Assembly: GCA_030145005.1 (NCBI GenBank)
Contig: JAQYWJ010000005.1
Location: 3,929-25,912 of the forward strand
From: Desulfobacter sp.
Lineage (GTDB): Bacteria > Desulfobacterota > Desulfobacteria > Desulfobacterales > Desulfobacteraceae
DNA length: 21,984 bases
Reading direction: 5' to 3'
Shown: piece after piece, positions 14,285 through 21,613 of the stretch
Layout of the letters: every line of letters begins with the position of its first letter
Position numbering within the stretch: the first letter of the stretch is position 1
The notes under the pieces: model-generated
Told to the model about the DNA's origin: nothing
What the model saw: the letters and a program-made list of their open reading frames with translations, nothing else
Database searches by the model: none
Position numbers and translations under genes: made by a program

Positions 14285-14425
14285 GTTTGAACCGCAACCC
14301 CGCGTTTGGGCGAAAAGTTGCCCAGATGCAAGGCGCAAAAAAATTTGTAACCGGAGCAACCTGGAAGGTTGTGAGGATTGCAAATTTTTTTGCAACGCCG
14401 CAGATGGGTGACTTTACGTTCAAAC
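14285..14425 (+). repeat. Palindromic intergenic repeat, copy B
   Basis: A 141-bp element bounded by the perfect inverted pair GTTTGAAC (14285-14292) and GTTCAAAC (14418-14425). Its core (TTGCCCAGATGCAAGGCGCA, AACCGGAGCAACC, GGTTGTGAGGATTGCAAATT, GCAACGCCGCAGATGGGTGA) matches the reverse complement of copy A almost base for base. Inner arms (AACC…GGTT; AATTTG…CAAATT) pair to make a long hairpin inside the presumed transcript. Confidence 0.8.
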
Positions 14426-14450
14426 ATTGATCGAAAAGGAGATGTTATTA

Positions 14451-15929
14451 ATGAGCCTGAGACAAAGGGTATATCTTGCCAACGCCGTACTTTTAGGAAT
14501 AACGGTCATGGGAACCATTGCCATGATCTGGTATACCTATAAGACAGAAAATCTGTTCACCGGTATTGTTGCAAGGCATATTCCTATGTATCAGACCGCT
14601 GAGTCCCTTGAAAGCTCTTTGCTCAACCAGAAAGGGTATCTGTCCTATTATCTTCTGGACAAAAATCCTGAATGGCTCAGGCTGCTGGCTGACTTCAAAC
14701 TGGATTTTGAAAACCGGCTGGCCTCTGCCAAGCCCCTGGTCACAGAGGAATGGGAAAAAGAGACGCTGGCCAAAATTGAATCCGTGTACACGACTTATAT
14801 TGCGGCCAAGGACCGGGTGGTAAAGTTATATGAAAAAGGCGACCCGGGTGCCGGAGCCACCCTTCACCGGGAGGTCAGGGCAAATTTTTTCAGAATTTAT
14901 GAGCTATGTGAAAAATTTAAAATCGCACATAAAAAATCCATAGACCTTTCCGTGGAAGACAGTCACTCCGATGCCGGGAATTTGCGATATATAGGCCTTT
15001 TAGCCATTGTCACAGTGGTCCTGCTCAGCCTTTTGATCAATTATATTTTCACCCGCCACATCCTGGAACCCATCCGGAAACTGGCGGCGGAAGCAGATCA
15101 TCTGGGCGAAGGCAGGGTGTCCGGCAACGAGCTGGCAGCATTGAAAAGCAGTGTCCACGGCTTGATTGAAAATGCAGAGCAAACCCATGCCGAACTTGTG
15201 CGAAGTCGGGAATCCTTGATGCAGTCCGAAAAAATGGCCCTGGTAGGACAACTTGCCGCAGGTACAGCTCACTCCATCAGAAACCCATTGACCTCCATTA
15301 AAATGCGGCTGTTTTCCCTGGGCCGGTCAACCAAGCTATCCCAGGACCAGCAGGAAAACATCAGTGTCATTTCAACGGAGATCGGGCAGATCAACAAAAT
15401 TCTGGAAAACTTCCTGGAATTTTCCAAACCCCCGAAACTGACCATGAAAAAACAAAGTCCATCCCAGGTGGTGGATAATACCCTGCGGCTGCTGGAACAA
15501 CGGTTGAAATCCTACGGGGTAAAGGTCCAGCTGTTGCGCAGCGAGCCTTTGGACGATGTGCTGCTGGATGCAGGCCAGTTCAAAGAGGCCCTGGCCAACA
15601 TCATCATCAATGCCTGCGAAGCCATGAAAAAGGGAGGCAGGATCACCATTACCGAAACCATGGACAGCATTAACAAAAGCAGGGACACTGCGGTGATAAG
15701 AATCCAGGATTCCGGACCCGGTATTCCCGCATCTATCCAGGACGAAGTTTTCAACCCGTTTTTCACAACCAAGGACGATGGGACGGGTCTGGGGTTAAGC
15801 ATCTGTTTTAATATTATCAGCGAGCATGGCGGGTGTCTGATTCTGGACAGCCAGGAAGGCCAGGGAACCTGTTTCACCATCACACTGCCCGCAGGAGAGG
15901 ATGTACATGGCAAAAATTCTGATCATTGA
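14451..15929 (+). CDS. Membrane histidine kinase with four-helix periplasmic sensor and HAMP
   Basis: Sensor kinase of 492 residues from the ATG at 14451, which has AAGGAG 9 nt upstream; the longer TTG frame from 14427 overlaps the end of a repeat and is less likely. Transmembrane helices at about 9-30 and 179-200 enclose ~150 mostly helical residues resembling four-helix-bundle sensors (4HB or CHASE3-like; LESSLLNQKGYLSYYLLDKN). HAMP follows (ILEPIRKLAAEADHLGEG). The H-box is GTAHSIRNPLTSI with H274; the residue after histidine is serine, where most kinases have glutamate or aspartate. ATPase motifs: NIIINACEAM, DSGPGIP, FNPFFTTK, GTGLGLSI. Its end overlaps the NtrC-type gene by about 23 bp, a strong sign that the two form a kinase-regulator pair. 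Confidence 0.9.
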   Translation: MSLRQRVYLANAVLLGITVMGTIAMIWYTYKTENLFTGIVARHIPMYQTAESLESSLLNQKGYLSYYLLDKNPEWLRLLADFKLDFENRLASAKPLVTEEWEKETLAKIESVYTTYIAAKDRVVKLYEKGDPGAGATLHREVRANFFRIYELCEKFKIAHKKSIDLSVEDSHSDAGNLRYIGLLAIVTVVLLSLLINYIFTRHILEPIRKLAAEADHLGEGRVSGNELAALKSSVHGLIENAEQTHAELVRSRESLMQSEKMALVGQLAAGTAHSIRNPLTSIKMRLFSLGRSTKLSQDQQENISVISTEIGQINKILENFLEFSKPPKLTMKKQSPSQVVDNTLRLLEQRLKSYGVKVQLLRSEPLDDVLLDAGQFKEALANIIINACEAMKKGGRITITETMDSINKSRDTAVIRIQDSGPGIPASIQDEVFNPFFTTKDDGTGLGLSICFNIISEHGGCLILDSQEGQGTCFTITLPAGEDVHGKNSDH

Positions 15930-17343
15930 CGACGACGACCAGCTGAGAATCAGTTTTTCCAAACTTCTCACCGAGGAGAACTATGATGTGGTGTCTGCAG
16001 CTTCCGGAGAAGCCGGTATTGAGATCGTCAGCACAACGTCTCTGGATCTGGTGATTCTGGATGTCCGCCTGCCGGGCATGAACGGGCTTGAAACATTTCA
16101 AGAGATAAAAAAGCTCGATGCCACCCTGCCAACCATCATTGTCACGGCATTCGGCACCACAGACACAGCCATTGAAGCCACCAAGGCAGGCGCCTTTGAC
16201 TACCTGCTCAAACCCTTTGACATCCCTGAAATGCTCAACCTGATCACCCAGGCCATTGATGCAGGCTATTGCATGCGCACCCCGGTGCATGTGGATGCCG
16301 AACCCGCGATCTATTCTCCGGACGCCATTGTGGGCCAGAGTCCCGGCATGCAAAAAGTGTATAAAACCATAGGCCGTGTGGCCCAGACCGATGCCACGGT
16401 GCTGATCCAAGGAGAATCGGGCACAGGCAAGGAGCTGGTGGCCCGGGCCGTATACCAGCACGGTATCCGGTCAGATAAAAATTTTTCCATCATCAACTGC
16501 GTGGCCATTCCGGAGAACCTTCTGGAAAGCGAGTTGTTCGGCTTTGAAAAAGGGGCATTCACCGGTGCGGCACGACGGCATATCGGCAAAATTGAACAGG
16601 CAGACGGCGGCACAGTGTTTCTGGATGAAATCGGCGACATGCCCATTTCCATCCAGGCCAAAATTCTGCGACTGCTCCAGGAAAGATGCATTGAACGGCT
16701 GGGCGGCGATGAAACCATTCCTGTGGATGTGCGCATCATTGCCGCAACCAACAGGGATCTTAAATCCGCCATTACCCAGGGGCTTTTCAGGGAAGATCTC
16801 TATTTCCGCCTCAAAGTCGTAACCATTGAATTGCCACCATTAAGGGACCGCATAGATGATATCAAACCTCTGACCGCCCATTACCTGGAGAGATTCTCCC
16901 ATGAATTGAAAATCGACAATCCAGGCATCCGGGAGGAGGCCCGGGACCTTTTGAAAAAATACGAATGGCCGGGCAATGTCAGAGAACTTGCCAACCTGAT
17001 TCATAAGGCCCTGATCTTTAACCGGGGCAACCCCTTATCGGTCAGTGATTTAAGCCAGATTATCCGAAAACAGGAAGCCGCAGGTGAAATTTCCCAGGAC
17101 ACAAACCAGGAAGAAACCATCCGCCAATGGGTCCACACCTGCCTGTCCCACCCGGCCGGCGATCACAGTTTTGAATTCTTTTCAGATACCATCTGCGCCA
17201 TGGCTGTGGAAGAAGCACTGAAAATCTCAAACGGCAACCGTTCCCAGGCGGCTCGGCTTTTGGATATATCCCGACCTACGTTGCATGCAAAAATAGACAA
17301 GTACGGAATCAACACCATTTCGTCCACCCAGGTGATCCGATAG
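15907..17343 (+). CDS. Sigma54-dependent response regulator (NtrC family)
   Basis: Transcription activator of 478 residues. Receiver (1-120): D8-D11 acidic cluster, phosphoacceptor D52 (LDVRLPGMNG), LLKPFD. AAA+ domain (about 140-375): Walker A GESGTGKE, the sigma54-contact motif GAFTGA (in FEKGAFTGAARRHIG), Walker B VFLDEIGD, and the arginine-finger region (FREDLYFRLKVV). C-terminal Fis-type helix-turn-helix: NGNRSQAARLLDISRPTLHAKI. It is the only protein in the window with a recognisable DNA-binding domain, so it probably carries the transcriptional output of the signalling block. ATG 15907 is preferred (AGGAG 9 nt upstream); ATG 15901 would add two residues. I found no well-spaced -24/-12 site in the window, so its targets are not evident. 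Confidence 0.93.
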   Translation: MAKILIIDDDDQLRISFSKLLTEENYDVVSAASGEAGIEIVSTTSLDLVILDVRLPGMNGLETFQEIKKLDATLPTIIVTAFGTTDTAIEATKAGAFDYLLKPFDIPEMLNLITQAIDAGYCMRTPVHVDAEPAIYSPDAIVGQSPGMQKVYKTIGRVAQTDATVLIQGESGTGKELVARAVYQHGIRSDKNFSIINCVAIPENLLESELFGFEKGAFTGAARRHIGKIEQADGGTVFLDEIGDMPISIQAKILRLLQERCIERLGGDETIPVDVRIIAATNRDLKSAITQGLFREDLYFRLKVVTIELPPLRDRIDDIKPLTAHYLERFSHELKIDNPGIREEARDLLKKYEWPGNVRELANLIHKALIFNRGNPLSVSDLSQIIRKQEAAGEISQDTNQEETIRQWVHTCLSHPAGDHSFEFFSDTICAMAVEEALKISNGNRSQAARLLDISRPTLHAKIDKYGINTISSTQVIR

Positions 17344-17344
17344 C

Positions 17345-17524
17345 TGTTTGTGTATAAGTCAACCAAATGGTCAAATATTGATTTCTGTTTTACACCCAGC
17401 TGGTTTGCAATCATGCTTATTAAATTGATGGCATGCTTGGGCAGTGTAAACGTTGCCGGACAGACTGCATCCCTTTAAGTGCATCCAGGGAGAAATCCTT
17501 TTGTCTTATTTTTGATTCATTCAT
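17345..17524 (-). pseudogene. Frameshifted and truncated small protein gene
   Basis: On the minus strand a good ribosome binding site (AGGAGG, 17539-17534) is 9 nt before an ATG at 17524. The frame reads MNESKIRQKDFSLDALKGMQ and SVR, then shifts near 17455 to continue as ATFTLPKHAINLISMIANQL, GVKQKSIFDHLVDLYTNSYR. The joined product makes sense as one small protein, but neither frame alone does: the first ends at TAA soon after, the second lacks a start. The 3' end runs into the antisense of the NtrC-type gene, so the tail is probably lost. I do not know its function. It occupies most of the 366-bp gap between NtrC and Hsp20. Confidence 0.6.
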
Positions 17525-17607
17525 TTTTCTGATCCTCCTGTTTCTCTTAAAATTAATTGATTTACATTACTTTGTTATTTTTTTTAGAAAAGATAATGCA
17601 AATTATA

Positions 17608-17635
17608 TTGACATGATTTTATTTATACATATTTT
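17608..17635 (+). promoter_or_regulatory. Possible sigma70 promoter for the Hsp20 pair
   Basis: TTGACA at 17608-17613 is perfect; TATTTT at 17630-17635 lies 16 bp on. It is about 75 bp before the first hsp20 ATG in AT-rich sequence. No CIRCE repeat is seen. Confidence 0.4.
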
Positions 17636-17709
17636 AACTTCAAACAAACGGAAGGCGGACTTAAAAAGCCAACCGGCAAAACAACAACAAATAAAAAGGA
17701 GTATGAACT

Positions 17710-18156
17710 ATGTTTACAAGAATGAATGAAATCGACAGAATGTTTGGGGCCATGGATCTGCTCCGCACCAAAATGGACAGACTATTCAATGAAATGGACA
17801 GGCCTTACCTGCATAGACCGGCATTTACCCTAAGCACCAATGCGCCCAGGATCAACCTTCTGGAAAACGGTGACAAATTTGAAGTCCGGGCAGAACTTCC
17901 CGGTATTTCAAAAGATGACATCAGCATTAAAATCCAGGGCAACTACCTTGAAATCAGTGGAAAACGGGAAATTGAAACCCCCGAAGGGTTTAAGCCCCAC
18001 AGAAAGGAAAGGTCTGCCACCACATTCTCACGCAGCTTTACCCTGCCCGATGAGGTTGATGCGGAAAAAGTTAATGCAGCGCTTAAAGACGGCATTTTGT
18101 ATCTCACACTGCCTAAATCAGAGGCAGCCAAACCCAGACAGATCGCCGTTAACTAA
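17710..18156 (+). CDS. Small heat-shock protein (Hsp20/alpha-crystallin family)
   Basis: ATP-independent cytoplasmic chaperone of 148 residues that holds unfolding proteins. N-terminal arm (1-45) is amphipathic (MDLLRTKMDRLFNEMD). The alpha-crystallin domain (about 46-140) has the family features VRAELPGISKDDISI, ISGKRE, and the late signature ALKDGILYLTLPK. The tail (KPRQIAVN) holds an I-x-V, the usual C-terminal anchor motif for oligomers. AAGGAG at 17696-17701, 8 nt before ATG, supports the start. A second, different Hsp20 gene follows 131 bp on. The pair layout is common in proteobacteria, where two Hsp20s often form mixed oligomers. Confidence 0.93.
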   Translation: MFTRMNEIDRMFGAMDLLRTKMDRLFNEMDRPYLHRPAFTLSTNAPRINLLENGDKFEVRAELPGISKDDISIKIQGNYLEISGKREIETPEGFKPHRKERSATTFSRSFTLPDEVDAEKVNAALKDGILYLTLPKSEAAKPRQIAVN

Positions 18157-18165
18157 ATATAATAT

Positions 18166-18204
18166 CCACGGGCTGGCCTGTTTTTTCACCGTGGGTCAGC
18201 CCAC
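18166..18204 (+). promoter_or_regulatory. Overlapping alternative hairpins between the hsp20 genes
   Basis: Three stems compete here: CCACGG (18166-18171) with CCGTGG (18189-18194); GGGCTG (18170-18175) with CAGCCC (18197-18202); and GTGGG (18191-18195) with CCCAC (18200-18204) around a TCAG loop. They cannot all form at once. This may be a processing or attenuation site, or simply a weak 3' end. Confidence 0.35.
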
Positions 18205-18239
18205 AACGAAAATCATTAAGATATGTATAGGTTAACGCA

Positions 18240-18284
18240 AGCTTTCTTATAAAAATGAACAATAAAAAGAAAAACAAGGAGGTT
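18240..18284 (+). promoter_or_regulatory. Candidate RNA thermometer masking the second hsp20 ribosome binding site
   Basis: AGCTTTCTT (18240-18248) can pair with AAGGAGGTT (18276-18284), covering the whole ribosome binding site of the second hsp20 gene. The nine pairs include three G-U pairs, so the stem would be weak and heat-sensitive. Small heat-shock genes often use such elements (ROSE, fourU). This is a manual pairing, untested by folding. Confidence 0.35.
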
Positions 18285-18287
18285 AGC

Positions 18288-18674
18288 ATGACTGACAGTA
18301 AATATATCACCAGAACAGAAAACAAGGCCATTGAAAAAACCCGTGAACTGAAAACCGCCACCCCGTCAGTGGACATTTATGAAAATGATAATGAGATCCT
18401 GCTTTATGCGGACATGCCCGGGGTTCACAAGGATGATGTCACGGTGAACATTGAAAACGGCAAGCTCTTCATCTCCGGTATCCGCCGGCTGGATCACCAA
18501 GGCGTGTCAAACTGGGCGGAATTTGTGGACGTTGAATATGTCAGAAGCTTTTCCATCCCCCAGAGCATTAAGGTGAAAGATGTAGCAGCTAAGCTAAAAG
18601 ATGGGATTCTTACCCTTCATCTGCCCAAATCAGAAGCAGCCAAACCCAGACTGATTGAAGTCACGGCTGCTTAG
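18288..18674 (+). CDS. Small heat-shock protein (Hsp20/alpha-crystallin family), second of pair
   Basis: Chaperone of 128 residues with a short N-terminal arm (about 1-25). The alpha-crystallin domain (about 26-118) includes SVDIYENDNEILLYADMPGV, HKDDVTV, LFISGIR and the signature KLKDGILTLHLPKSEAAKPR. The C-terminal I-x-V (LIEVTAA) is kept. The start at 18288 is chosen because AAGGAGG lies 5 nt upstream; the frame opens at an earlier ATG (18255) without a ribosome binding site. It shares only the domain core and the PKSEAAKPR end with the first Hsp20, so the two are old, not recent, duplicates. The short N-arm suggests a partner role to the first. Confidence 0.92.
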   Translation: MTDSKYITRTENKAIEKTRELKTATPSVDIYENDNEILLYADMPGVHKDDVTVNIENGKLFISGIRRLDHQGVSNWAEFVDVEYVRSFSIPQSIKVKDVAAKLKDGILTLHLPKSEAAKPRLIEVTAA

Positions 18675-18709
18675 AACAAGGACACCATCTTCTTCATGCC
18701 GGAATCAGA

Positions 18710-18742
18710 ATGACTGCGGCATAACAAACTCGCCGCAGTCAT
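18710..18742 (+). terminator. Strong hairpin after the Hsp20 pair
   Basis: Perfect 11-bp inverted repeat ATGACTGCGGC (18710-18720) and GCCGCAGTCAT (18732-18742), loop 11 nt, 35 bp after the stop. Followed by CTTCTACC rather than a clean T-run, so it may end transcription partly or protect the 3' end. Confidence 0.6.
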
Positions 18743-18965
18743 CTTCTACCCTAACAAGACCAAACAAAGGAGATGACTTATCAATATTAAAAAATTGCAC
18801 CGTGGAACTGGTTTAAAAAAGAAAATAGGGTATAATTTACGCAAGCTCGAATATACATAGCCCTGACCAGTTCCCTACGAACAGGGAAAACATGCGCCAG
18901 GGTTCATATTTTTCAAACCAACTGCCGGAAACCGGACAAAATACAGCCCCCAAAGGAGGCAAAGA

Positions 18966-19541
18966 ATGAACCAGACAAACCCCAAAGGTGCAGGCAAAAG
19001 CAGTTTTGAATTGATTAATACGGATATTTTAAAACAGATGCTGCCGGTTCACCAGGGATCTGTGATTCTGGATCTGGCCTGCGGTAAAGGACTGTATTCG
19101 CTGTTTCTTTCTAAGCTTGCAGGGCCGTCAGGATTGGTCTATGCCGTTGACCTCTGGGAAGAGGGTCTTCAGATGCTGGAAGAGGAAGCCCTGAAAAACG
19201 AAGTCGATACCATTGCCGCCATCAAAGCGGATGCCACCAAGGAAATAGATATAGAAGCCAACAGCGTTGATTTGTGTCTGATGGCCACAGTCTTGCATGA
19301 TTTCAAGGAAATGGGTGCCGAGCAGGCTGTTCTAAAACAGGTTAAGACCCTACTTAGACCCGGCGGTTGTCTGGCGGTCATCGAATTTCAAAAAAAGGAT
19401 GGACCTCCCGGTCCCCCTGCAGACATACGCCTGACCAGACAGGAAACCGAGGAACTGGTCACAGGACTGGGATTCAAAAAAACAAATGTTGCAGATATCG
19501 GTGAATACAACTATCTGGTAACTTTTAACTCACCGACATAA
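18966..19541 (+). CDS. Class I SAM-dependent methyltransferase
   Basis: Cytoplasmic protein of 191 residues with the Rossmann-type methyltransferase fold. Motif I is VILDLACGKGLYS (about residues 36-48), the acidic residue after strand 2 is in VYAVDLWEEG, and a later motif is LLRPGGCLAVIEF. It resembles UbiE/COQ5 or arsenite-methyltransferase-like proteins in general style, but no substrate-specific residues stand out; the target is unknown. AAAGGAGG lies 6 nt before the ATG. The gene stands alone: a strong hairpin lies about 220 bp upstream, a TATAAT at 18831-18836 could serve as -10 (its -35 is poor), and a bidirectional terminator follows 7 bp after the stop. Confidence 0.85.
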   Translation: MNQTNPKGAGKSSFELINTDILKQMLPVHQGSVILDLACGKGLYSLFLSKLAGPSGLVYAVDLWEEGLQMLEEEALKNEVDTIAAIKADATKEIDIEANSVDLCLMATVLHDFKEMGAEQAVLKQVKTLLRPGGCLAVIEFQKKDGPPGPPADIRLTRQETEELVTGLGFKKTNVADIGEYNYLVTFNSPT

Positions 19542-19548
19542 AAATCAA

Positions 19549-19586
19549 AAAGGCTTTTCAGAATTTTCTGAAAAGCCTTTATTTTT
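19549..19586. terminator. Bidirectional intrinsic terminator
   Basis: AAAGGCTTTTCAGAA (19549-19563) pairs with TTCTGAAAAGCCTTT (19566-19580), followed by ATTTTT on the plus strand and a T-rich run on the minus strand. It serves the methyltransferase gene from the left and the tRNA genes from the right. Confidence 0.9.
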
Positions 19587-19589
19587 AAG

Positions 19590-19667
19590 TGGCGTCCCCA
19601 AGGGGATTCGAACCCCTGTCGCAGGCGTGAAAGGCCTGTGTCCTGGACCGGGCTAGACGATGGGGAC
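19590..19667 (-). tRNA. tRNA-Glu (UUC)
   Basis: Cloverleaf on the minus strand: acceptor GTCCCC pairs with GGGGAC, T-loop GGTTCGAATC, anticodon loop CCTTTCACG with anticodon TTC. The 3' CCA is encoded (19592-19590). It is downstream of tRNA-Lys and 25 bp apart, so both are likely cut from one transcript ending at the terminator 19549-19586. Confidence 0.96.
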
Positions 19668-19692
19668 ACTTAATTTTTAACACTTATTAAGT

Positions 19693-19768
19693 TGGTGGGC
19701 CGTGCTGGGCTCGAACCAGCGACTCTCTGCTTAAAAGGCAGATACTCTGCCAACTGAGTTAACGGCCC
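19693..19768 (-). tRNA. tRNA-Lys (UUU)
   Basis: Cloverleaf on the minus strand: acceptor GGGCCG pairs with CGGCCC, D-loop CTCAGTTGGCAGAG, anticodon stem-loop CTGCCTTTTAAGCAG with anticodon TTT, T-loop GGTTCGAGCC, encoded CCA. First gene of the two-tRNA unit. Confidence 0.96.
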
Positions 19769-19793
19769 GTAGGGCAGTGTTAAAAACAGGAGC

Positions 19794-19822
19794 AATCTAT
19801 ACGTTCTAAAATTTAATGTCAA
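19794..19822 (-). promoter_or_regulatory. Sigma70 promoter of the tRNA pair
   Basis: On the minus strand, TTGACA (19822-19817), 17 bp spacer, TAGATT (19799-19794). It sits about 26 bp before the tRNA-Lys 5' end, which fits a start near 19787. Confidence 0.75.
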
Positions 19823-19878
19823 CTCTTTTTTTAACTTAAATTAATTTTAATGGCCATGATCCTTAATGCAGGCCTGAA

Positions 19879-21462
19879 TCACGGCAATTTAAACCGGTCT
19901 CCAGGTTTGGGGATAAAGGCATTATATCCTTTCTCGTTGAGGCGCCGGGCAAATGCCGCGCTCTGGTCGGCTTCGCCATGGACAACGGCAATATTTTTTA
20001 TCCGGAGATTGGAGTCGGCAACCAACTGCATCAACTCATGGCGGTCTGCATGGGCTGAAAACCCGCCGATTTTTTCCACATGTGCTCTCAATGGATAGCC
20101 TTTTCCCAAGATTTTGACATCCGGCGCCTTGTCTGCAGCCGAATGTTCCTCCCCCCCGAATTCTACAATACGCCGGCCCAGGGTGTGTTGGGCCATATAC
20201 CCCACAATGAGGATGGTATGTTTGGGATTATGGATTTTATAACGCAGGTGGTGGAGAATCCGGCCCGCCTCACACATGCCTGATGCCGAGATCACAATAT
20301 GCGGTGTGTCGTCCTGGGTGATTCGCATGGATTCCTCCACCGACTCAACAAACTTGATGTCTTTAAAATAAAAGGGATTGATACCCTTTTCCAGGAATAT
20401 TTTATGGGTTTCCGTATCATAAGATTCCGGATGTTCCCCAAAGACTTTTGTGATATTTGATGCCAGAGGGCTATCCACATAAACAGGTAGTCGAGGAACA
20501 GCGCCGGAGTCATACAACTGGTGAAGGAAGTAAATAATCTCCTGGGTTCTGCCAAAGGCAAAAGCGGGAATCAGAAGAGCGCCACCCCGTTCTATTGTCC
20601 GGTTCAGGGTGTCTTTCAGACTGCCGGAAAGATCCGCCACCGGGGTATGCTCACGGTCCCCGTAGGTGCTTTCAATTATCATCAGATCAATATCCCTGTC
20701 CTCTTCATCAAATTCCAGGGTGGGGTCTTTTAAAATGGGTTTTTCAAACCGGCCGACATCACCGGTAAAAAGTATTTTAAGGGGTTTACCGCCGTGTTCG
20801 GGCTTCACCGTAATCAAAGAAAAGGCGGATCCTAGAATATGGCCGGCCACGTAAAATTTCACAGTGGTTCCCTTTCCAATGGTCACTTCCGAGCCAAAGG
20901 GGTATCCGTCAATAAAGGAAAGGGATTCCAGTGCATCCTGCTGGGTATACAGCGGTGTCACCATATCAAGGCCGTACTTCTTGTGAAGTGCGGCAATAAC
21001 ATCCACATTCAGTTCACAGGAACCTTTTTTCAGCAGCTTTTTGATCCTGGATTTTTCCTTGTTTGAAATCTGATGTTTAGTTTTGGACTGCTCAAGCTGA
21101 TACAGCAACGTACGCAGGGACCTATAGTTAAGGAACAGAGCATCAGATTCCTGGATATGCCCTGAATCCAAGAGCATGTAATCCAGAGCGCCCTTGGTGG
21201 GACGGGTGGTGACAATCCGGCCGGAAAAGCCGTTTTTTGTTAACAGAGGTATCCGGCCGGAGTGATCAATATGGGCGTGGGAAAGGATCATAGTTGTGAT
21301 TTCAGACCGGTTTATCTGAAAGTTCTCATTTTTTTCCCGACTCTCCTTTCTTCGGCCCTGGAACAAGCCGCAGTCCAATAAAATTTTATCAACGCCTGTA
21401 TCCAGCATATGCATGGATCCGGTCACCTCTCCTGCTGCTCCGAAAAATCCAACTTCAACCAT
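19879..21462 (-). CDS. Metallo-beta-lactamase/beta-CASP ribonuclease-like protein
   Basis: Protein of 527 residues of the MBL-fold, beta-CASP group (CPSF73/Ysh1-like), which cut RNA with two zinc ions. Metal-binding motif: SHAHIDHSG (about 60-68); later ligands are AGHILGSA, FTGDVGR and FSAHADRHEL. Beta-CASP motif A is IESTYGDR, B is PAFAFGRTQE. It is longer than the usual ~450-470 residues owing to a highly charged stretch at about 130-165 (QSKTKHQISNKEKSRIKKLL). An AAAGG precedes the start by 10 nt. It heads toward the tRNA pair with no clear terminator between, so some read-through is possible. A role in RNA processing or turnover is likely from family, but the substrate is unknown. Confidence 0.88.
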   Translation of the reverse strand: MVEVGFFGAAGEVTGSMHMLDTGVDKILLDCGLFQGRRKESREKNENFQINRSEITTMILSHAHIDHSGRIPLLTKNGFSGRIVTTRPTKGALDYMLLDSGHIQESDALFLNYRSLRTLLYQLEQSKTKHQISNKEKSRIKKLLKKGSCELNVDVIAALHKKYGLDMVTPLYTQQDALESLSFIDGYPFGSEVTIGKGTTVKFYVAGHILGSAFSLITVKPEHGGKPLKILFTGDVGRFEKPILKDPTLEFDEEDRDIDLMIIESTYGDREHTPVADLSGSLKDTLNRTIERGGALLIPAFAFGRTQEIIYFLHQLYDSGAVPRLPVYVDSPLASNITKVFGEHPESYDTETHKIFLEKGINPFYFKDIKFVESVEESMRITQDDTPHIVISASGMCEAGRILHHLRYKIHNPKHTILIVGYMAQHTLGRRIVEFGGEEHSAADKAPDVKILGKGYPLRAHVEKIGGFSAHADRHELMQLVADSNLRIKNIAVVHGEADQSAAFARRLNEKGYNAFIPKPGDRFKLP

Positions 21463-21521
21463 AGATTCGTACCTTTCTTCAACCGTTTATCAAAATAGCC
21501 CGGGATAAAATGTTAATATTA

Positions 21522-21598
21522 GAGCCTGTTTAAAAATTAGGGGATCGAAGCGAAATTTCATGTAATTGCAGCCGATTCATCTATTTTTAAACAGGCTC
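21522..21598. mobile_element. MITE-like element with perfect inverted ends
   Basis: A 77-bp non-coding element with 16-bp perfect terminal inverted repeats, GAGCCTGTTTAAAAAT (21522-21537) and ATTTTTAAACAGGCTC (21583-21598). It is flanked on both sides by TTA (21519-21521 and 21599-21601), a 3-bp target duplication. The GAGCCTGTT end and a TNA duplication recall some IS5-family subgroups, so it may be a relic moved by such a transposase; that assignment is from memory. It could also act as a hairpin between the two minus-strand genes. Confidence 0.7.
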
Positions 21599-21613
21599 TT
21601 AAATTCAAAAAAA

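Noticed and set aside
14427..14450. Longer TTG start for the membrane kinase
   Set aside because: It abuts the end of the palindromic repeat, and the AAGGAG at 14436 fits the ATG at 14451.
17421..17438. TGGCAT…GGCA resembling a -24/-12 promoter before hsp20
   Set aside because: GG and GC are one base too close and the -12 box is poor; it lies inside the pseudogene.
18804..18874. 9-bp inverted repeat GGAACTGGT / ACCAGTTCC before the methyltransferase
   Set aside because: The loop is over 50 nt and nothing else supports a function; it may be chance.
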